The notes beneath the pieces are model-generated. The model saw only the letters and a program-made list of their open reading frames with translations, did no database searches and was not told the origin of the DNA. Source: JAISGQ01 sp964500965 (GTDB taxonomy: Bacteria; Bacillota; Clostridia; Oscillospirales; Acutalibacteraceae). Taken from it: DNA of 64,000 bases. The position numbers were made by a program, and so were the translations under genes. Every line of letters begins with the position of its first letter. Within the stretch, counting starts at the first letter, position 1. The stretch lies in assembly GCA_964500965.1 (NCBI GenBank), contig CAZCQZ010000005.1:14782-78781 (forward strand), in the 5' to 3' direction. Below, one piece after another: positions 47,241-56,201 of the stretch.

Positions 47241-47276
47241 CCGAAAGGTAATTATTTATCGGCACAATCTTATAAC

Positions 47277-47317
47277 AAAAACGGCAGTAAAAAGCATCAG
47301 CTTTTACTGCCGTTTTT
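47277..47317. terminator. Bidirectional intrinsic terminator
   Basis: AAAACGGCAGTAAAAAGC pairs with GCTTTTACTGCCGTTTTT (one-base bulge, ATCA loop) between converging genes at 47240 and 47330. Confidence 0.85.
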
Positions 47318-47329
47318 TGCACTAATATT

Positions 47330-48007
47330 TTATGCGTAATAATTATAGCCGTCATCGAAAGTGTAGCCGTCATCGTAATCATAGTACCAGTAACAGCCAT
47401 CGTCTATGTATTCACAGCTATCATAGCACACGGACGCACAGGCACAAGAAAGAACGGAGCTGAGGAGCAGACCGACTATGCTCAGCGCAAGACCTGCGCC
47501 GTTCATACCGCTGCGGCACTTTTTAAATCCGCAGATTGCGAATATGATGCCCAAAAGTCCGCAAATCACGCCCACGAATCCGAAAATAATACCTATGCAG
47601 GAAACAACGGAGACAATTCCGAGCACCAGAGATGCAATGGAAAAGCCGGAGGTATGATTACTCTGATTATTCTGAGCGGTCTGCGGAGCCTGCTGGACGT
47701 AAATCGGCTGCTGGGCGTTTGCAAACTGAGGATTATTCGCAGTCTGCCGGGAAGTCTGACCCTCCGAGCCACCGGAGGTATTACTTTCGATAAGTGTGGG
47801 AAGCTCTACTGTCGGCGGAACATATGCTGTTTCCTCCGTCTTAACCTCTACGGAATCGGGAGAAGTGGTTTCGGCAGCGGTAAATGCCGCCGCTCCGCTG
47901 AGCACAGGCTCGCTGAGATTGCCCTGAGAAAGCTTTGTTTCCTCTGCCGGAGACGAAATCTCAGGCTCTGCGGTGGGTTCATTTACGGGAAGATTGTTGT
48001 TTTCCAT
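47330..48007 (-). CDS. DUF4190-type membrane protein with Tyr/Asp-rich tail
   Basis: The 225-residue protein has a disordered, acidic and Gln-rich N-terminal half (PVNEPTAEPEISSPAEETKL, QTANNPQFANAQQPIYVQQA). Two helical hairpin segments follow (FSIASLVLGIVSVVSCIGII, then LLGIIFAICGFKKCRSGMNG and AGLALSIVGLLLSSVLSCAC), the DUF4190 pattern. The last 30 residues are rich in Tyr, Asp and Cys (YIDDGCYWYYDYDDGYTFDD). AAGGAGC precedes the ATG. The function is unknown. Confidence 0.8.
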   Translation of the reverse strand: MENNNLPVNEPTAEPEISSPAEETKLSQGNLSEPVLSGAAAFTAAETTSPDSVEVKTEETAYVPPTVELPTLIESNTSGGSEGQTSRQTANNPQFANAQQPIYVQQAPQTAQNNQSNHTSGFSIASLVLGIVSVVSCIGIIFGFVGVICGLLGIIFAICGFKKCRSGMNGAGLALSIVGLLLSSVLSCACASVCYDSCEYIDDGCYWYYDYDDGYTFDDGYNYYA

Positions 48008-48034
48008 TTTTATGCTCCTTTCAAATCGTTGCTC

Positions 48035-48478
48035 TTATTTAAACAATGCGGAAATATCGGTTGAACTGTACAGCTCATTCATCTGCCTTGCGGTATCCTC
48101 CAGTATCTGCCGGAACATTTCTCTGCCGGCAGGAGTAAACGCATAAAAAGCCATGGTTGCAATCCAGAACAGGGTCATAAGAATACAGGCAACCAGTCCC
48201 ACCTTTGCGGTGACATCAAATTTATTGCTCCTGTAAGCACCGAGGGCAACAAAGATTCCTATGAACGAGGGAATGCCGACACAGCAATATCCCAGCAGTG
48301 AAAGAACAATCGAAACAATACCCTGACTGCTGGATTTCGCAACAGAAGTGGAATTGCTCTCATTATAGCCCGGTGCCCAGCCGGTAGGCGGATTGGGGTT
48401 GGGAGCATTATCCTGAGCGGACTGCTCATTGTCGTTATTAAGCTCGTATTCGTTGAAATTCTTATATTCGTCAGCCAT
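48035..48478 (-). CDS. Small membrane protein with DUF4190-like layout
   Basis: The 147-residue protein has a disordered Asn/Pro-rich N-terminus of about 50 residues, then GIVSIVLSLLGYCCVGIPSF, IGIFVALGAYRSNKFDVTAK and VGLVACILMTLFWIATMAFY, which form two to three helices. A short helical tail, REMFRQILEDTARQMNELYS, ends the protein. It lies 27 bp upstream of the DUF4190 gene on the same strand, so the pair is an operon. TTGACG at about 48543 on the minus strand is a likely -35. Confidence 0.78.
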   Translation of the reverse strand: MADEYKNFNEYELNNDNEQSAQDNAPNPNPPTGWAPGYNESNSTSVAKSSSQGIVSIVLSLLGYCCVGIPSFIGIFVALGAYRSNKFDVTAKVGLVACILMTLFWIATMAFYAFTPAGREMFRQILEDTARQMNELYSSTDISALFK

Positions 48479-48577
48479 AGAATATCCCTCCGTATAAAAC
48501 TGCTCGAATTTTCTTCACATATATAGTAACATTAAATTGCGTCAAAGTAAAGAAAAAAAGCAAAGCACATAAAGTAA

Positions 48578-49414
48578 TCACATTGCATCGCCGCGCTCCA
48601 AGGTCCCCTGCCATTCGCCCCAGGCAGGGGGCATTATACATTCCTTTGCAAAATCAAGAGCGGAAAAATCAAAGCTTTCGCCCTCGTGTATCTGCCGGGC
48701 AACAAGGACTGTGCGGAAATTTTCATATTCATAGGAGCAGGTGGACATGGTAATTATGCGGTCCTTTTCGGTGACTGTGACAATATCCGTCGTATCATAT
48801 ACAGAATGAGCACGAATGTCCGAAACATAATCGAAAAATGCTTCGTCGTTTTCAAAATCGGTTATCAGGAAATCAAAGGTCGGCATATTGTTTTCACCGC
48901 CGTAGGCATCAATTTTCATGACGGCGAAAATCACCCATTCGCTTTTTTCGTAAAGGGTATCAAACCTCACGGCATAATTGCGTTTGAAAAACTCCGGGTC
49001 ATCATATCTTGTGAGGTTTTCAAACATAACACCGCTTCTCATATTGTGTCCGTGAATGACGGCATTTCGCGATATTCCGTCCTGACCGAATGTCACGCGG
49101 CAGTCAAGATAAATCGCGCCGTTGCGGTTTTCGTCGCCTTTGTAATCGTGGGTCAGATAGTATTCGTTGTCGCTCCCCTGAACAACGGGATAGTCAATTA
49201 CCGTGCCGGGAACGGTTATCCAGCCCACAATGTCCGGGTACTGTTCGAGCAGGGACGCAAAATACAAAAGCTCTCCGTTCTCATCGACCACGGTATTTTC
49301 GACAGTGCCTTCGCTGTCGGAATCGGAAACAACATACTGCCCTCCGACCTGTGCCGAGCAGGAGCAGAGAAGAAAAATCAGGACAAGAGAAAGATATACC
49401 GCAATCCGTTTCAA
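48578..49414 (-). CDS. srtB: Class B sortase, predicted lipoprotein
   Basis: The 278-residue protein starts at TTG 49414 (GGAGG seven bases upstream; TTGA overlap with the preceding stop). The N-terminus IAVYLSLVLIFLLCSCSAQ carries a lipobox-like LCSC, unusual for a sortase, which normally keeps an uncleaved helix. The catalytic fold is complete: IVGWITVPGTVIDYPVVQGS, HGHNMRSGVMF with catalytic His near residue 123, ITMSTCSYEYENFRTVLVAR with Cys near 226 and Arg near 234. Class B enzymes in Clostridia join PxTG-type substrates to the wall; the surface proteins at 56436 and 60974 end in PKTG. Confidence 0.9.
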   Translation of the reverse strand: MKRIAVYLSLVLIFLLCSCSAQVGGQYVVSDSDSEGTVENTVVDENGELLYFASLLEQYPDIVGWITVPGTVIDYPVVQGSDNEYYLTHDYKGDENRNGAIYLDCRVTFGQDGISRNAVIHGHNMRSGVMFENLTRYDDPEFFKRNYAVRFDTLYEKSEWVIFAVMKIDAYGGENNMPTFDFLITDFENDEAFFDYVSDIRAHSVYDTTDIVTVTEKDRIITMSTCSYEYENFRTVLVARQIHEGESFDFSALDFAKECIMPPAWGEWQGTLERGDAM

Positions 49415-50967
49415 GCCAAAACCTCCGTATACATTATCCGTGACAGCTCGTCGCAAATTTTGTAAATGCCGTTCTCGCTCCGTTCATTACCCATTCCCGT
49501 GGTGATAATAACAACACCGTCACCGCTTTCCGGGTCATAGCTCGCAAAGGCAATGACGCCGTAGGCATTGCCCGAATGATAATACAAAGTGCGACCGTAA
49601 AGCCCGGCCTTTCTGAAAATGAGACATTGCGAAAACTCGCTTGCCGAATCGTTTACCGTCAGATATTCGGCTTCGATTTCATTAACGGCGTTTTCGGAAA
49701 GAATGCGTGCGTCTTGATAAACGCCGTCATTCATAAGCATCACCAGCAGCTTTGCGTAGTCCTCGGAGCTGATGCAAAGCCCACCGGCGAAAAAGCGCGA
49801 ATTATCGCCGGGAATATCGCTGACGGAAAGCAGCGGTGACTGCGCCGCAACAGTGCCGTCGGAAGCGTAGAGAACCGCCTCGGTGTTGTCTGCCGGAAGT
49901 CCCCCATAACCATAGGAAGCGGTAATTGACATCGGTGCAAACACATTGTCACCGAGATAATCCTGCATGGTGCGACCTGCGGCAAGCTCAAGAGTTGCAC
50001 CGCCTACACCCACGGCAAAGTTATTGTATTTCCACGCCGCTGCCGAGCCCGGCTTTTGGGCTTTGTCAAACAGACTGCCGTTTGACAGGCGCGTTTTCAG
50101 CTCGTCAATGTCATAATAGGAATCAAGGGGCTTGAGCGTTGAAGTGTGGGTCAGAATAGTGCGAAGCGACACTCCGTCCGGTATCGAATCAAGCCCCCAG
50201 TAAGTGCCGATACATTCGTCAATATCCACAATCTCCTCGTCGCAAAGCTTCATGGCGGCAATGGCAAAAACCGTCTTTGACAGGGAAGCAACGCGGATTT
50301 TTGTGTCGGCGGTCATCGGAACGCCCTTTTCTCTGTCGGCATAGCCTCCGACGAAAGTGCCTGCTATATCTCCGCCGCTGATAACAGTGAGCTGAACGGC
50401 AACCGGAGAATACTTTTCAAAAGCGCGGCAAAGCTCCGCCTCCGCTCTGTAATGACCTGCCGTTGCCGCCGAGGACAGGATATAGCCGTATTCGCCGTTG
50501 ATATTGACGGCGTAGTAAAGCGCATCGGTAAAAGAAACCGCCGCCGCTTCAATTACATCTCCCTTTTCGACAAAAGAAAGAATCTCCGAATCCGACTGCG
50601 GCTGACTGCGCAGCTTCGCGCTGTCGGACGTGCACAGCCACAGCCGGTCGGACAGAGAAAGGTCCGAACCTGAAGTGCTTACCGTAACCCGAAGCGCGTC
50701 TTCGGCAGGATAATACCCCTTTGTGCAGGCATAAATGTCCCTGCCGTTATCGGTGCATTTGCCGAAATACTCTATAAGCTCGCCGTAGCATTCACTGCTT
50801 TCGTCAACAATAAGAATGTGCGTTGCCGCATTCTGCTCTAAAAGAGTGCTTTGGCTGCCGCCCTGATACACGTCCGAAAGCAGAGCGGCGGAAAGCTCCT
50901 GTTCACAGCCGGTGAGCAGAGCGCAAGCCATTGCCGCACAAAGTAAAACTGCCGAAAATCTTCGCAT
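49411..50967 (-). CDS. Lipoprotein serine hydrolase of the beta-lactamase fold with SH3-like region
   Basis: This 518-residue lipoprotein has the lipobox LLTGC (Cys21). Residues about 105-170 look like a bacterial SH3 domain (LCTSDSAKLRSQPQSDSEIL). From about 185 on it is a class C beta-lactamase-like domain: RVASLSKTVFAIAAMKLCD contains the SxxK nucleophile (Ser228-Lys231), AAWKYNNFAVGVGG the YxN motif, and LYYHSGNAYGVIAF the HxG motif. Related proteins are D-Ala-D-Ala peptidases or esterases. It is the middle gene of a three-gene operon with a binding protein and a sortase. Confidence 0.88.
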   Translation of the reverse strand: MRRFSAVLLCAAMACALLTGCEQELSAALLSDVYQGGSQSTLLEQNAATHILIVDESSECYGELIEYFGKCTDNGRDIYACTKGYYPAEDALRVTVSTSGSDLSLSDRLWLCTSDSAKLRSQPQSDSEILSFVEKGDVIEAAAVSFTDALYYAVNINGEYGYILSSAATAGHYRAEAELCRAFEKYSPVAVQLTVISGGDIAGTFVGGYADREKGVPMTADTKIRVASLSKTVFAIAAMKLCDEEIVDIDECIGTYWGLDSIPDGVSLRTILTHTSTLKPLDSYYDIDELKTRLSNGSLFDKAQKPGSAAAWKYNNFAVGVGGATLELAAGRTMQDYLGDNVFAPMSITASYGYGGLPADNTEAVLYASDGTVAAQSPLLSVSDIPGDNSRFFAGGLCISSEDYAKLLVMLMNDGVYQDARILSENAVNEIEAEYLTVNDSASEFSQCLIFRKAGLYGRTLYYHSGNAYGVIAFASYDPESGDGVVIITTGMGNERSENGIYKICDELSRIMYTEVLA

Positions 50968-50991
50968 AATTATTCCCCCGAAAGTCAGCGG

Positions 50992-51993
50992 TTACTGCTG
51001 TTCTTCCTGTTCTTTAAGATATTCCTCGTATTCCTCACCTGTCATAAAATGGTCGAAAATTTCGGTTTCGTCCACATAATCGGAGGGCATAATATCCTCT
51101 GTAACAATATTCGGGTGCAGTATGTGCGCCAGCCGCCATACCACCTCTATCATATCGTAGCACTGAATGTCCAGAAGTCCGGCGTCAAAGCCGTAAAGCT
51201 GCTGAGTCTGCATAGCCGTGGTTTCAAGCAGGTCACGCTTGGAATACATCGACGAAAGCGACGAATAGGGACATACAAGCACATCGGGGTCTGCATTGCG
51301 AATATCGTCAAGGTCGAATTTGTTTCCCGTACCGTCTGTGGCGGCGTTAAGTCCACCTGCCATTTCAATCAGCATTTCCGTCAGAGTGTCTCCCGTAGCA
51401 CATTGGGTTGCCGCATCGTTGAGGACGATGCACACATAAACGTCCTCCTCCTGATACACCAGCCGCGCAATATCGTCAAGCTTCATGAGAAGCTCGTCAA
51501 CGGTATATCTCCCCTTTGCCTTGCCTGTAGAGGCTCCTCCGAAAATCGTTCCGATATTTTCGTAAAGCTCGATAAGGGAGCCTCTGCCGGTTGCCTTATC
51601 CAGTATTATTATGTCGGTTTGCGAAAGCTCATACAGGATTTCTGCCGGAGTAGTGCTGTCGGTAATAATAAGGTCAGGCTCCAACGCCGCAATTGCACTT
51701 ACAGAGGGCGTTGCCGCAGTGCCGCAGGCGGTCAGTGAAGCAACCTGGTAATAATCGCAATCGAAAGAACGCCCCACGAACTGGGAGGAATAGCCTATGG
51801 CACAGGCTATTTCCATAACGTTGTTTGAAAGGCAGACCACGCGAATCGGCGCGGCTTCAACGGTTACGCCGGCAACCTCTGCGGGCCAGTTTTCCTTTGC
51901 GGTTGTTTCGTCCGAATTGCCGCACCCGACTGCCGAAAAGCAAAACAATGCCGTAAGAGCCGACAAAATCAGGCACAATAATCTGTGTTTCAT
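50992..51993 (-). CDS. Substrate-binding lipoprotein of the iron-siderophore/B12 ABC family, without local permease
   Basis: The 333-residue protein has a signal peptide with lipobox SAVGC (Cys near residue 24) and a TroA/BtuF-type binding fold. RVVCLSNNVMEIACAIGYSS begins the first lobe, then ALEPDLIITDSTTPAEILYE, IIILDKATGRGSLIELYENI and the long linking helix ending near residue 175. ADPDVLVCPY and WRLAHILHPNIV are in the second lobe. In clostridial genomes similar proteins bind cobalamin or ferric siderophores, but no permease or ATPase gene is near. It is first in its operon. Confidence 0.85.
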   Translation of the reverse strand: MKHRLLCLILSALTALFCFSAVGCGNSDETTAKENWPAEVAGVTVEAAPIRVVCLSNNVMEIACAIGYSSQFVGRSFDCDYYQVASLTACGTAATPSVSAIAALEPDLIITDSTTPAEILYELSQTDIIILDKATGRGSLIELYENIGTIFGGASTGKAKGRYTVDELLMKLDDIARLVYQEEDVYVCIVLNDAATQCATGDTLTEMLIEMAGGLNAATDGTGNKFDLDDIRNADPDVLVCPYSSLSSMYSKRDLLETTAMQTQQLYGFDAGLLDIQCYDMIEVVWRLAHILHPNIVTEDIMPSDYVDETEIFDHFMTGEEYEEYLKEQEEQQ

Positions 51994-52027
51994 AGCCTAT
52001 GGTCCTTTCAAGAGTTCTGTTTATCAG

Positions 52028-52056
52028 ATTATAATATTTTTTTAGCCGCAGGTCAA
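52028..52056 (-). promoter_or_regulatory. Promoter of the binding-protein/hydrolase/sortase operon
   Basis: On the minus strand TTGACC (52056-52051), 17 bases, TATAAT (52033-52028). Confidence 0.8.
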
Positions 52057-52088
52057 TGAAAAGGGCAAAATTGTGCCGATATGCACGA

Positions 52089-52117
52089 TTGACAGCGGTT
52101 TGCGCATTGGTTATAAT
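52089..52117 (+). promoter_or_regulatory. Promoter of the amidase-like gene
   Basis: A full consensus TTGACA (52089-52094), 17 bases, TATAAT (52112-52117). Confidence 0.88.
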
Positions 52118-52160
52118 GTAGATGAAATGGTTTACAACGATGGTCGAAAGGAAGGGTAGT

Positions 52161-54176
52161 ATGAATGTCAAAAAAGTCATCAAAGCAATACTGTCGTTTT
52201 TCCTGATTGCGGTGCTCGTCGGAAACACCGCCGTTTATGCGGCAGTGTCGCCGGGCGAAAACGGCAGTGCCGTTACCGCCATGCAGAAAAAGCTCATAGC
52301 ACTGGGCTATCTTTCAGGCTCCGCGAGCGGAAGCTACAACAGTGCCACCGTGAACGCGGTAAAGCAGTTTGAAAACCTGAACGGTCTGAACCCGGACGGT
52401 TTTGCGGACGATACCATGCTTGAAAGGCTTGATACCGTTTACAAAGGCGCGGCGAAAATCACCGTAAAGCCCTCCTCACTGAATGTCAGAAAGGGCGCAG
52501 GAACAAAATACGCAAAGTTGGGCACTGTCAAAAAGGGCGCAAGCTACGTGGTTGTCGGGACAAAAAAGGTTTCCGGCACAACATGGTACGGCTTTAAATA
52601 CGGGACAAAAACCGGCTGGGTCAGCGGCAAGTATGTTACATACACCGCCGCTTCGTCGGACATTGCCACGGTGAAAACCGCCACGATAACCACATCATCG
52701 CTGAACGTCCGCACCGGTGCAGGCACTAAATACGGAAAAGCCGGCACATTGAAAAAGGGCGCCGTTGTCACGATTACCGGTTCAAAAACCGTGTCCGGCA
52801 CAACCTGGTACAGCTACAGGTCAGGCGAAAAAACTCTGTGGTTCTGCGGCAAATACTCAACCGTCAAAAGCTATATTGCGCTGAAAGCCGCCAACACAGC
52901 CACAACAGCCGCCACGACCGAGCCTACCACAACAACAACAACAACTACTACTACTACCACGGCAACCACCACTGCCACAACAGCTTCAACACCTGTTCCC
53001 GAAAGCCCCACGGCAAGCGAATCCGATGTGAGGAAAATCACCACCGGCGTAGACTTCGGAACGGTCACGACAAACAATCTCAATATCCGCACAGGTCCCG
53101 GCACGTCATACGCAAAGGTCGCCACGACATCAAAAGGCTCGGTATACGCAGTGCTGGGAAGCAAAAGCGTTTCCGGCAATAAGTGGTACAAGATTCTTTA
53201 CAAGGGAAAAGCGCGCTGGGTCAGCGGCACATATCTGTCGGTAAGCAAAATCGAATACACGGTGGATTATGTCGATTTAAGCACCTATGCAAGCGACAAG
53301 CCCAGCTATCTGTCCCGTACCGTTGTTATAAACGACGAAGCGGCTATGCTGTATGCGGACGCAGGCTCAACCGAAGCGCTGCTTCTGCTTTCCCCCGATG
53401 TGACATATGATGTCTACGGAAGCAGGGGCAATAACGGCACTTCATGGTACAGGCTTAATATCGATGGCGTTGAGGGCTATATTTCCCGATACGACGTCAC
53501 TGTGACAAATCACTACGAAACCATAGCAGACCGCGATTTTTCGGACAAAGCACCGGTGATTTACCTTTCACCCTCCAAGCAGTACGCAAATTCATACGTT
53601 ACCGGGAAAACCTCCGAAAAAGCGGAGATGGAAGCTCTTGTAGATATTCTTTACGAAAAGCTCAAAGCATATGACTGTGTTGTATACATCGCTCCGAAAA
53701 CCATGGATTTGTACGACCGCACTCAGCAGGCTTACAGTCTGGGCACCGATATTTATCTTGCAATACACTCAAATGCAACCGGTGATTCAACCGTCAAATA
53801 CGGACCGAGCGCATATTATTTCCCCGGCTGTAATCAGGGCAAGGCTTATGCGCAGAGCATTGTTGACAGTCTTAATAAAATAGCTCCGCTGGGCAGCAAC
53901 CTGGAAAATCAGGTTCTCAGCGGCATGAATCTTGCAGGCGGCTTCGGCTATGCCGAGGTACGCGAGCCGGGCAGACTGGGCATGATAGGTCTGCTTGTGG
54001 AAACTGATTTTCACGATTACGCTCCCACGGCAGAGTGGCTTATCAGCGAAAAGGACGCAATTGCCGATGCCTATGTGGAATCACTGGTAAACACCTTCGG
54101 TCTGAGACTGAAAGAAGCTCCGAGCGGCGAAGTCGCTTCCGAAACCGATACTGTTTCAATTACCGACGCCGCATAA
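52161..54176 (+). CDS. Secreted amidase_3-like wall protein with peptidoglycan-binding and SH3 domains
   Basis: The 671-residue protein starts at ATG 52161 (GGAAGGG upstream). After a signal peptide come a PG_binding_1 domain (residues about 30-90), two SH3_3 domains (SLNVRKGAGTKYAKLGTVKK, SLNVRTGAGTKYGKAGTLKK), and a Thr-rich linker coded by ACN repeats (about residues 250-295). A third and a probable fourth SH3-like domain follow. The last 210 residues have the amidase_3 fold: YLAIHSNATGD and LGMIGLLVETDFHDYAPTAE supply His and Glu. The first zinc ligand, normally in DPGHGG, is replaced by LSPSKQ, so activity is doubtful. It probably binds or trims peptidoglycan. Confidence 0.87.
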   Translation: MNVKKVIKAILSFFLIAVLVGNTAVYAAVSPGENGSAVTAMQKKLIALGYLSGSASGSYNSATVNAVKQFENLNGLNPDGFADDTMLERLDTVYKGAAKITVKPSSLNVRKGAGTKYAKLGTVKKGASYVVVGTKKVSGTTWYGFKYGTKTGWVSGKYVTYTAASSDIATVKTATITTSSLNVRTGAGTKYGKAGTLKKGAVVTITGSKTVSGTTWYSYRSGEKTLWFCGKYSTVKSYIALKAANTATTAATTEPTTTTTTTTTTTTATTTATTASTPVPESPTASESDVRKITTGVDFGTVTTNNLNIRTGPGTSYAKVATTSKGSVYAVLGSKSVSGNKWYKILYKGKARWVSGTYLSVSKIEYTVDYVDLSTYASDKPSYLSRTVVINDEAAMLYADAGSTEALLLLSPDVTYDVYGSRGNNGTSWYRLNIDGVEGYISRYDVTVTNHYETIADRDFSDKAPVIYLSPSKQYANSYVTGKTSEKAEMEALVDILYEKLKAYDCVVYIAPKTMDLYDRTQQAYSLGTDIYLAIHSNATGDSTVKYGPSAYYFPGCNQGKAYAQSIVDSLNKIAPLGSNLENQVLSGMNLAGGFGYAEVREPGRLGMIGLLVETDFHDYAPTAEWLISEKDAIADAYVESLVNTFGLRLKEAPSGEVASETDTVSITDAA

Positions 54177-54215
54177 GCTTTTTTGACGGCGGCACAAATT
54201 TTTGCGCTTTTGGTA

Positions 54216-54244
54216 TAGACTAATCGAAATACTTATTGTATAAT
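54216..54244 (+). promoter_or_regulatory. Promoter of the metallophosphoesterase gene
   Basis: TAGACT (54216-54221), 17 bases, TATAAT (54239-54244). Confidence 0.6.
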
Positions 54245-54281
54245 ATTTCGGTGATTTTCAAAGAAAAGAGGTGAGGGCACG

Positions 54282-55739
54282 GTGTTCGGTGCAGAACGAT
54301 TGCTGACAGTGATAACTTCCACTGACGTTTCCTCCTCAGATACCGTTATTTCCGGGTCAGACCCGCTTTATTCCCTGCCGGAGGGCGTTTTGAATACCGT
54401 TTCCTCCACAGCCGATACCGCAGGCGCAGTTTCCGATGTTTCACGCGGTGCAGTTATAGCCGTTATTGTCATTGCACTGGTGCTTTTCACTGCGGTCATG
54501 GTGCTTATGGAGATTGCCCGAAGCAAATTCGTGCTTCAGGTCAACAGAAAAAATATTGTTATTGACACTCTGCCGCCTGCCTTTGACGGCATAAAAATCG
54601 CTCTTATAAGCGACCTGCACCAAATGGAATTCGGAGAGTACAATACCGTTTTGGCGAAAAAAATAAAGCTTGAAGAACCGGACTATATCTTCTTTGCCGG
54701 TGATATGGGCGATTCCAACAGCTACAGCGTCGATGCATTTTACGACCTTATGGATTCTCTCGGAAACGATATTCCTCTTATCTGCGTACCCGGCAATCAT
54801 GATTTGCGGCTCGGCGGCGGTAAGGTACATAAAAACGTCGCAGACGAAATAAGCGCGTCCGGTGCGGTGCTTCTCAATAACACCTGTGCTCAAATGGCTC
54901 TGGACGATGAGAAAATTTACGTTTACGGTTTTTGTCCTCCCCTTGAAAAGAAAGAGGACGTTGACATAAAGCACTGGGCTTTCGAGGAAATAAAGGAGGG
55001 CGATTTGGAGCGAAAGCTCGGCAAATGCCCCACAGATGCTCCCGTGCTTCTGCTGACCCACGACCCCACTCCCTTTGAGCTGTACGCAAAATGGGGCGCA
55101 ACCCTCACCCTGTGCGGTCACATGCACGGCGGACTTGTGAGAGTTCCGTTTTTGGGCGGTCTTTTCGGCCCCGGCTTCAAATTCCGTCCCCAATATACCG
55201 GCGGCGAATATGAGCATGACGGCAAAAAGCTGTTTGTAACAAGAGGACTTGGCAACGACTACCTTGTCAGATTCGGAAACGCTCCGGAAATCGCGGTGCT
55301 CACCCTTACACGCCAACCGATAGAGGAACCCAAACAGCTCCCCGTTGTTCTGCGTGATGACAATGCTCTCGGCATTTCCGACGAGGTTGCCGCAATCACC
55401 TCAAGTAACGAGCGCAACGAAAACGGAAAAATCGGTAATCCTTTTACGGACTTCACAGCCACCTGCAAACGTGCGTGGGAATGGTGCAGGAGCGAAGCAA
55501 AATCAATCCGCGACCTGCTCCACGAGCGTACCGACCAGCTCCGCGACTGGATTGACAAAAAGCGCGGCGTTGAAAAGAACACCTATGCAAAACGCGCCGA
55601 TGAAGAAAAGGAAAAGCGTACCTACCTTTCTCCGCAAAACCGCGCAAAGGAAAACGCCCGTAAGCTCCGCGAGGGCGGCGAACGCCGCGTCACAATAACG
55701 GGAAACAGAGATAAGAACAAAAACAATAAGGATTCCTGA
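54282..55739 (+). CDS. Membrane-anchored metallophosphoesterase
   Basis: The 485-residue protein starts at GTG 54282 (GAGGTGA seven bases upstream). A Ser/Thr/Asp-rich N-terminal stretch (ITSTDVSSSDTVISGSDPLY) is followed by one helix (VIAVIVIALVLFTAVMVLM). The calcineurin-like domain then shows all metal motifs: ALISDLHQMEFG, FFAGDMGDSNS, VPGNHDLRLG, LLTHDP and TLCGHMHGGLVRVP. The YkuE-like branch includes such membrane-linked enzymes. The last 100 residues are highly charged and helical (KRAWEWCRSEAKSIRDLLHE, KRADEEKEKRTYLSPQNRAK). The substrate is unknown. Confidence 0.88.
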   Translation: MFGAERLLTVITSTDVSSSDTVISGSDPLYSLPEGVLNTVSSTADTAGAVSDVSRGAVIAVIVIALVLFTAVMVLMEIARSKFVLQVNRKNIVIDTLPPAFDGIKIALISDLHQMEFGEYNTVLAKKIKLEEPDYIFFAGDMGDSNSYSVDAFYDLMDSLGNDIPLICVPGNHDLRLGGGKVHKNVADEISASGAVLLNNTCAQMALDDEKIYVYGFCPPLEKKEDVDIKHWAFEEIKEGDLERKLGKCPTDAPVLLLTHDPTPFELYAKWGATLTLCGHMHGGLVRVPFLGGLFGPGFKFRPQYTGGEYEHDGKKLFVTRGLGNDYLVRFGNAPEIAVLTLTRQPIEEPKQLPVVLRDDNALGISDEVAAITSSNERNENGKIGNPFTDFTATCKRAWEWCRSEAKSIRDLLHERTDQLRDWIDKKRGVEKNTYAKRADEEKEKRTYLSPQNRAKENARKLREGGERRVTITGNRDKNKNNKDS

Positions 55740-55740
55740 T

Positions 55741-55784
55741 AAAAAATGTGCAGTAGAAGCGAAAGTTTCCACTGCACATTTTTT
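55741..55784. terminator. Bidirectional intrinsic terminator
   Basis: AAAAAATGTGCAGT pairs with ACTGCACATTTTTT, with a short inner stem around GCGAAAG. It closes the metallophosphoesterase gene and probably once closed the relic surface gene on the other strand. Confidence 0.82.
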
Positions 55785-55833
55785 ATCCCTCAAAAAGCGG
55801 CTTCTCCGTTGTCAAGAGTATTTTGTCCGATTA

Positions 55834-55896
55834 TTTATTGTTCTGCTGTTTTCTTCTGCGTTCGTAAACAACAAGCGCAACTATCACCGCGGCGGA
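55834..55896 (-). pseudogene. 3'-end relic of a third sortase-anchored surface protein gene
   Basis: The 49 bases 55848-55896 are identical to 56462-56510, the last codons of the surface gene at 56436. On the minus strand they read SAAVIVALVVYERRRK, then QQNNK and a TAA stop at 55836-55834. It is thus the true end of a paralogue whose body has been lost. The break at 55897 runs into unrelated A/T-rich sequence and then REP-like unit 2. The rest of 55897-56435 holds only repeats. Confidence 0.75.
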
Positions 55897-55938
55897 CTCG
55901 GATTTTTGCTATTGGCTGAAAATTTAACAAATTTCCAT

Positions 55939-56055
55939 GGCTCCCTTGTGTAAATGGGGAGCATATCAAAGCTACGCTTTGATTATCAAAACCTGCGCTT
56001 TGAATATCAAAACCTGCGGTTAAATATCAAAGCCTGCGGCTTTGATTGAGGGATT
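55939..56055 (+). repeat. REP-like palindromic unit 2, with expanded inner hairpin
   Basis: GGCTCCCTTGTGTAAATGGGGAG opens the unit, and TGAGGGATT closes it. Between them four copies of a hairpin of the type ATCAAAGCCTGCGGCTTTGAT are in tandem with small differences. Confidence 0.65.
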
Positions 56056-56101
56056 TTCAATTGCTTAAATTTATCATTTCGCCTGAAATTTATCAATTTC
56101 C

Positions 56102-56147
56102 GGCTCCCTTGTGTAAAGGGAGCTGTCACGAAGTGACTGAGGGATTG
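56102..56147 (+). repeat. REP-like palindromic unit 3
   Basis: GGCTCCCTTGTGTAAAGGGAG, inner hairpin GTCACGAAGTGAC, then TGAGGGATTG. It is identical over 46 bases to unit 6 (60736-60781). Confidence 0.75.
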
Positions 56148-56201
56148 CCTATTACTTGGACTTACGATACAGGGTACAACTTAGCTCGTCGGTCAATTTG
56201 A

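Noticed and set aside
52915..52985. ACN microsatellite as a non-coding repeat
   Set aside because: It encodes the Thr-rich linker of the amidase-like protein in frame.
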